A stretch of 64,000 nucleotides of DNA, taken from the NCBI GenBank assembly GCA_964422415.1, contig CAYRBI010000012.1:3594-67593 (forward strand), written 5' to 3'. The position numbers and the translations under genes were made by a program. Below are positions 60,104 through 64,000 of this stretch, piece after piece; the stretch's first letter is position 1, and every line of letters begins with the position of its first letter. The notes beneath the pieces were generated by a model. That model searched no databases. It had not been told where the DNA came from and was given only the letters and a program-made list of their open reading frames with translations. The stretch is from OLB16 sp964422415. GTDB taxonomy: Bacteria > Hinthialibacterota > Hinthialibacteria > OLB16.

Positions 60104-60975
60104 GCTTCTGGTTGTACACCACCTCCCACGGCCATGGCCAAGCGCTCGAGATCAAAGCCCTCCTTGCGGATACGCAGATCATAATAAAGCAGGACCAGCG
60201 GTGCGGTCTGCAATGGCAGCAGTAAACCTGTCAAAAGTGTGTAGGCGAGTTCGGCCAGAGCAGGATGTGGCCAGGGGATGAACGCGGCCCCAATAAGAAG
60301 GATGAACATAATGATCGAGACCAGAACCATCACCACCAAGCCAAGACCAATCCCCTTACGAAGGTTTCCTTGCATCAGTTCCTTTGAACGGCTGAGTGAA
60401 TTTCCAATGGAGGTATCCTCCAGCATGGCAACAATGGTCGCCAGCATATACCAAAGGGTGAAGAAAATGCCTGGAACAATGCAGAGCAGATATCCGATTA
60501 TGGAAATGATCGAGACGGCAAGCTGCACTACGATCATCTTCATAAGCCTCTTCTTTGCCCGGTGGTAGGATTGAGCGGCGGTTTGTTCCTCCCCCAGATA
60601 TGCCGCGGAAATGTTCTGAATAATGGCGCCGATGCAAAGCGGAAAAACGACGACCACGAAGAGGAAGTAACCGAGTACGCCGAGTAGAATGTAAATCAAG
60701 CCTTTCAGTCCCCCACCGGCATTGGGTGAGGTCTCGGCGGGGGCCGGGTTTTCATCGCCGAAAAGATCCGTTGTTTCCTCCGCCTGGAGAGCCCCAGTTT
60801 TGTCATCCGGAAAGAGATTACCCTTGACTATCTCCAATCCCGCCATGGCCAGTGAATAGGGGATGTAGACACACAAGGCGATGGTTACGAAGGTGAGAAA
60901 ACGGGAGCGGTACAGCCGGAAAGTGGTGTCGAGGATATCTCCAACTCCCATAGGCCGAAGTTCATAGGCCGCCAT
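60100..60975 (-). CDS. Integral membrane protein (DUF975/GDPD-membrane-domain-like) of the MoxR operon
   Basis: 291 residues from ATG 60975 (AGGAGG upstream); a start 15 codons earlier is unlikely. It begins YELRPMGVGDILDTTFRLYR, the typical entry of the glycerophosphodiester phosphodiesterase membrane-domain group, then about six membrane helices, an amphipathic inter-helix loop (NAGGGLKGLIYILLG), and AMLEDTSIGNSLSRSKELMQ as conserved segment. Known: this family precedes DUF4129 in many MoxR operons. First gene of the operon. Confidence 0.85.
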   Translation of the reverse strand: MAAYELRPMGVGDILDTTFRLYRSRFLTFVTIALCVYIPYSLAMAGLEIVKGNLFPDDKTGALQAEETTDLFGDENPAPAETSPNAGGGLKGLIYILLGVLGYFLFVVVVFPLCIGAIIQNISAAYLGEEQTAAQSYHRAKKRLMKMIVVQLAVSIISIIGYLLCIVPGIFFTLWYMLATIVAMLEDTSIGNSLSRSKELMQGNLRKGIGLGLVVMVLVSIIMFILLIGAAFIPWPHPALAELAYTLLTGLLLPLQTAPLVLLYYDLRIRKEGFDLERLAMAVGGGVQPEA

Positions 60976-61201
60976 AAGTCTGCCTCCTGAAGAAAGGATG
61001 GGAACGATGAATACAGACAAGGAATATCAGAATAGAACCCGGCTTTCAATGGGCATCTACATAGCAGAAAGAGACAATTTTCAAGGTCTGTTCACATGGG
61101 ATGTATGAGGAGATGGGAGGCAAAGGAAAAGAATCCTTTTGCCCCACCTAAGCATTCCCACGCCAAAGACTATCTCGACTTAAAAGTCGTTTCAAACTGA
61201 T

Positions 61202-63247
61202 TCACTTCACCTTCGGATCCGTCCCTCGGAAAACCTCGATGCCATCAGGAATTCCATCTCCATCTGTGTCCGGGTTCAGTGGAAGAGTCTGGTACTGGTT
61301 GACCTCCAAGCCATCGATGCAGAAGTCTCCATCGGTGTCCATAACGTTGGGATCGGTGCCTTGAGCAACTTCCTCTTCATCGGTGAGACCGTCACGGTCA
61401 GAGTCGGGGGAGGTGAGGAAGGGTTGGAAATTTATGATACCTGGACCGTAACCTGGATCGTTTCCATCTGTAATGATAGTAGATCCGATTTCGTTCACGT
61501 TATTCGAACTCCACCAGTTGTATCTGGCGTCCATGCCATATTCACTGACGTTGATTATGTAAGTTGCAAACGGGATAAAGGAGTTATGATGTATGGAAAT
61601 TAGTGAGTCGGCATTATGTATATCTGCTCCAACTCCCAGTCGGTTATTGAATGTGTTGTTCTCAATTCTTGCTATAGTCGGTCCCTCATTGAGATTATCC
61701 AAAGGGTTTCCTGGTATCGTTATACCTGCAGCACGAGTTGTGCTTTCAAAGTCATTGTAAAGAATTGTGAATTCATGGGTTGAGTTGGTTGTTGGTGCGT
61801 CGATGCACTCATTCCATGAATCACCAAAGTAACATCCAATAACCCAACCGGACCCATTTCTACCCGTTGCCAAATGGTCATGAAAAAGTGTTCGAGATGT
61901 AAGTCCTTCATTACTCTCCGATCCGCCATGTTCATTGTTCAATATGATGCAATAATCAATCACACCCCCTTTACTTATACCATACGATCTCCAATCGTAT
62001 GGCGTTGGTAAGGACAGAGTTGAAGTTACTGAGGAATCCGAGCAAATCATAATCGGACTCGCCTCAGTACCACGAGCAAGCATAATTCCGATGTAAAGTG
62101 TGGAGAAGCCATTCGTGTACTCTGGTGTACGGACAAGAGACTGGATTTCTCCCCCTGGGCCTGGGCTTAGTTCAAACGCATTGTGAAGTTCTTCAACCAT
62201 TCCGCCGGTGAGTGCTTTCCCATAGAGATCATTTTGGAATGAAGATACGAGGACTATAGTGCCTGGGAGAATCCTGAGTTGGTTAAAAACACAAGACCCA
62301 GTCACATAAATAATATCCTCATTGTCCCCCCAGATGATATCCTGCTTAGAACTCCATCGTTTGTCTGAAACATAACGTATTCTATATGTGGTTTTACCAG
62401 GATAATTCCCAGATCCAAGGGGGACTTCTATAGTCACAACATCAATTGGGAAAAGGGCTGCGTGTGTGACTCCATCGTCGTATGGATAATCAATTGCCAA
62501 CCGATGAGCACGGGCTGCGTCAATAATCGCCTGATAACTCTCCCGTTTCCATTGTGGCTGGGTCACATCCGGTACCCTCGGATCCAACATCACCCGGGCA
62601 ACTTCCCGTTCGAGGTCAAATGTCGTCGAGTTCCTGAATTCCTCCTCAATTTCCTCCCGGAAATGAGCGAGGCCGGTCGGAGTTGGCGTCTGGGTGATTG
62701 TAAAAGTGGGAGTCACTGTCGGGGTTTTGGTGCTGGAGGGTGTAAGAGTCCGGGTTCCTGTTCTAGTTGGTGTGGCGGTGGCGCTTTGTGTGGGTGTAAG
62801 GGTTTGAGTCAAGGTCCGTGTGGCCGTCTTGGTCGGAGAGTCGGTAATCGAGGGGGTTTGGGTAGGAGTCAGGGTGAGTGAAGGCGTTGGAGTATTTGTT
62901 GTGGTTCCACTCGGTGTCATTGTGACCGATGGGGTGCCGGTGGGAGAGGGTGTGAATGTCAGCGTGAGAGTGGGTACAAGCGTGTCAGTGAGCGAAAGGG
63001 TTGTAGTGAGAGATGGGGTCAGCGTAGGGGTAATCGATGGCGCTGGTGTGACCGTCGCCGTCCAGTTGGGGATGTAGATATCCCGCTCTCCCCACCCACT
63101 AAGGAAGAGCAACACATCCCGCCCATCAATGGTTCCATCCTTGTTGAGATCCATACCGGGAAGGTCCACAGTTGGTGTTGGTGTCTGCGCAAAGACCCCA
63201 CTTGCCAATAGAGCAATCCAGAATGGAAGCAAGAAGGCATGGCGCAT
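61202..63247 (-). CDS. Secreted protein with N-terminal dockerin-like loop, Thr/Pro-rich stalk and thrombospondin type 3-like repeats
   Basis: 681 residues from ATG 63247 (AAGGAG upstream); an earlier start is less likely. A signal peptide (LLPFWIALLASGVFA) is followed by DLNKDGTIDGRDVLLFLSGW, an EF-hand-like loop as in dockerins, a long Thr/Pro/Ser/Leu stalk (about 55-185), and a beta-rich globular domain (about 200-600) with parallel-helix-like Asn and Ile content (IARIENNTFNNRL, ISIHHNSFIPFATYI). The C-terminus has calcium-type repeats (DSDRDGLTDEEEVAQGTDP, DTDGDGIPDGIEVFRGTDP). Here the dockerin-like motif sits at the N-terminus rather than the C-terminus. Surface-exposed; role unknown. 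Confidence 0.8.
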   Translation of the reverse strand: MRHAFLLPFWIALLASGVFAQTPTPTVDLPGMDLNKDGTIDGRDVLLFLSGWGERDIYIPNWTATVTPAPSITPTLTPSLTTTLSLTDTLVPTLTLTFTPSPTGTPSVTMTPSGTTTNTPTPSLTLTPTQTPSITDSPTKTATRTLTQTLTPTQSATATPTRTGTRTLTPSSTKTPTVTPTFTITQTPTPTGLAHFREEIEEEFRNSTTFDLEREVARVMLDPRVPDVTQPQWKRESYQAIIDAARAHRLAIDYPYDDGVTHAALFPIDVVTIEVPLGSGNYPGKTTYRIRYVSDKRWSSKQDIIWGDNEDIIYVTGSCVFNQLRILPGTIVLVSSFQNDLYGKALTGGMVEELHNAFELSPGPGGEIQSLVRTPEYTNGFSTLYIGIMLARGTEASPIMICSDSSVTSTLSLPTPYDWRSYGISKGGVIDYCIILNNEHGGSESNEGLTSRTLFHDHLATGRNGSGWVIGCYFGDSWNECIDAPTTNSTHEFTILYNDFESTTRAAGITIPGNPLDNLNEGPTIARIENNTFNNRLGVGADIHNADSLISIHHNSFIPFATYIINVSEYGMDARYNWWSSNNVNEIGSTIITDGNDPGYGPGIINFQPFLTSPDSDRDGLTDEEEVAQGTDPNVMDTDGDFCIDGLEVNQYQTLPLNPDTDGDGIPDGIEVFRGTDPKVK

Positions 63248-63384
63248 ATAAATTCTCCTTGAGGAGGTGGGGGACCTCTCCGCACTATCGAGACGAGTTG
63301 CCTCTGATGGCCCCCAGTCTCGTAACAAGGCCGCATAGGTGAGAGGGATTATAACCGATTCAGCGGTATGGAAAAGCGTTCATT

Positions 63385-63585
63385 ATGCAATCTTTGTATG
63401 CGGATTTCAGTCGGCCTGGAAAGCCAACAGGTAATGGGATAATCGAGGCGTTCAACGCTCGCTTCAGGCAGGAGTGCTTGAACCAGCATTGGTTCTTGTC
63501 CTTGGAGGATGCTCGAGAGAAGATCGAGACATGGCGAATCGATTACAACGAGATACAGCCACATGGTTCCTTAGCAGTCCGTTGA
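63385..63585 (+). pseudogene. IS3-family transposase (integrase core) C-terminal fragment
   Basis: 66 codons: DFSRPGKPTGNGIIEAFNAR, then FRQECLNQHWFLSLEDAREK and WRIDYNEIQPHGSL, the last third of the IS3/IS911-type OrfB integrase including the catalytic Glu of the DDE triad. The upstream part of the catalytic domain (two Asp) is absent, and the usual end motif (PHSALGNLTP type) is cut after HGSLAVR. No terminal inverted repeats found. A decayed remnant. Confidence 0.85.
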
Positions 63586-63611
63586 ATAACTTGAAGTTCT
63601 GGTTGCACCGT

Positions 63612-63681
63612 GGATTCCCGCCTTCGCGGGAATGACGATTTCCAAGGGATTTCGCTTATTCTGTCATTCCCGCGAAGGCGG
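63612..63681. repeat. Inverted CCGCCTTCGCGGGAATGAC repeat
   Basis: CCGCCTTCGCGGGAATGAC (63617-63635) and its inverse (63663-63681) form an inverted repeat of at least 19 bp with a 27-bp spacer. The core TTCCCGCCTTCGCGGGAA is itself self-complementary. Sequences of this wording are common intergenic repeats in many proteobacteria. It lies just past the IS3 fragment. Confidence 0.8.
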
Positions 63682-64000
63682 CTCCATGGTCACGCTCTTT
63701 TTCAACAGGCTATTGGGGAACCAAACGCCTGGTGAATTCGCCCGGCTTGGGCCGGGAGCAATGGCCCTGGGGAAAAAAATCACATTTAGATTGGACCCAA
63801 AAAGGGGGGCGGTCCACTAGATTCAAATACCCTGCCAGGTCCTCTTGTTTGGATAGACCTTGTATTCGACTTTTTGTTAGTGGGGACTGAAGAGGGGAAT
63901 CCGAGATCGTCAAATTCCACGATGGCAAAGAAAGGGGGAGTGAGTATGCTGCTAGAACTCACTCCCCCGAAAACATTGAAAGATTCTGTGTGAATACTCT
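63682..64000. other. Right edge of the window, no gene seen
   Basis: No supported gene in this stretch. A 72-codon minus-strand frame (63928 to 63710) has no family features. A 12-bp inverted repeat (GGGGGAGTGAGT/ACTCACTCCCCC) at 63934-63968 could be a terminator for a gene beyond the right end on the minus strand or a repeat arm. Confidence 0.4.
63934..63968. terminator. Perfect 12-bp hairpin, terminator-like
   Basis: GGGGGAGTGAGT (63934-63945) pairs with ACTCACTCCCCC (63957-63968) over an 11-nt loop. No T-run follows on either strand, so termination is uncertain; it may be a repeat arm. Confidence 0.35.

Noticed and set aside
62700..63060. Short repeated units in the Thr/Pro stalk, considered as a CRISPR array
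   Set aside because: They are codon-level repeats of a Thr/Pro linker in one reading frame; no constant repeat-spacer periodicity and no cas genes.
63710..63928. 72-codon minus-strand frame at the right edge
   Set aside because: No ribosome site and no family features; sequence looks intergenic.

Overview
The window looks like a chromosomal scaffold from an uncultured Gram-negative bacterium. It carries lpxA (lipid A synthesis), fabI, lipoproteins, a beta-barrel protein and many secreted proteins with Thr-Pro linkers ending in short Trp-containing tails. That secretome style recalls lineages such as Sumerlaeota/BRC1, Hydrogenedentota or Planctomycetota-like metagenome bins. The taxonomic guess is inference from style only, and no rRNA or tRNA gene was seen. 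Two runs of exactly 100 N (30263-30362 and 31577-31676) mark scaffold joins of unknown true length.

Region 1 (1-16760) is mostly ordinary chromosome: the start of a DUF5009-type membrane acyltransferase running off the left edge, a lipoprotein-like protein, an alpha/beta hydrolase, a rhomboid protease, a four-fold OB-like repeat protein, thymidylate kinase, a YkgJ cysteine-cluster protein, a large pseudopilin next to an LVIVD propeller, lpxA with DUF2442, a pseudopilin coupled to an MA-like metallopeptidase lipoprotein, fabI, a PMT-like membrane protein and an LPG-synthase-like flippase. A palindromic repeat family (two 69-nt halves around a 34-nt centre) occurs at 4868 and 14230, with a solo half at 6191.

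Region 2 (17169-32693) holds a secreted double SUMF1-domain protein, then a tightly packed set (DUF1844, dtd, tandem HhH/ComEA, RDD-like, xseA). A NtrB/NtrC-like two-component pair follows behind a good promoter. After that come a secreted protein with its own terminator, a membrane-anchored helical-repeat protein, trmB, a second dispersed repeat family and a DUF1080 protein.

Region 3 (32806-53745) is the accessory heart. A 1724-residue subtilase with a long AT-rich beta-helix is followed by a co-directional six-gene module (38362-50788). Its genes are a sigma-70 factor, an unknown soluble protein, a cyclase-like/CHAT/TM/TPR/CsgG-like protein with the CHAT His and Cys present, a secreted propeller with a caspase-like domain lacking both catalytic residues, a TPR/Ig/CsgG-like periplasmic protein, and a PorV-like outer-membrane barrel. 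This module is my main candidate for an undescribed system: a cytoplasmic CHAT protease tied across the inner membrane to an envelope or secretion apparatus. A GH43-like secreted propeller protein follows.

Region 4 (54122-64000) has the RDD/SpoIIM pair facing a five-gene DUF58/MoxR/DUF4350/DUF4129/membrane-protein operon. The two operons overlap tail-to-tail by 57 bp. The end of the window has a secreted protein with thrombospondin-type-3-like calcium repeats and a decayed IS3-family transposase fragment beside palindromic repeats.
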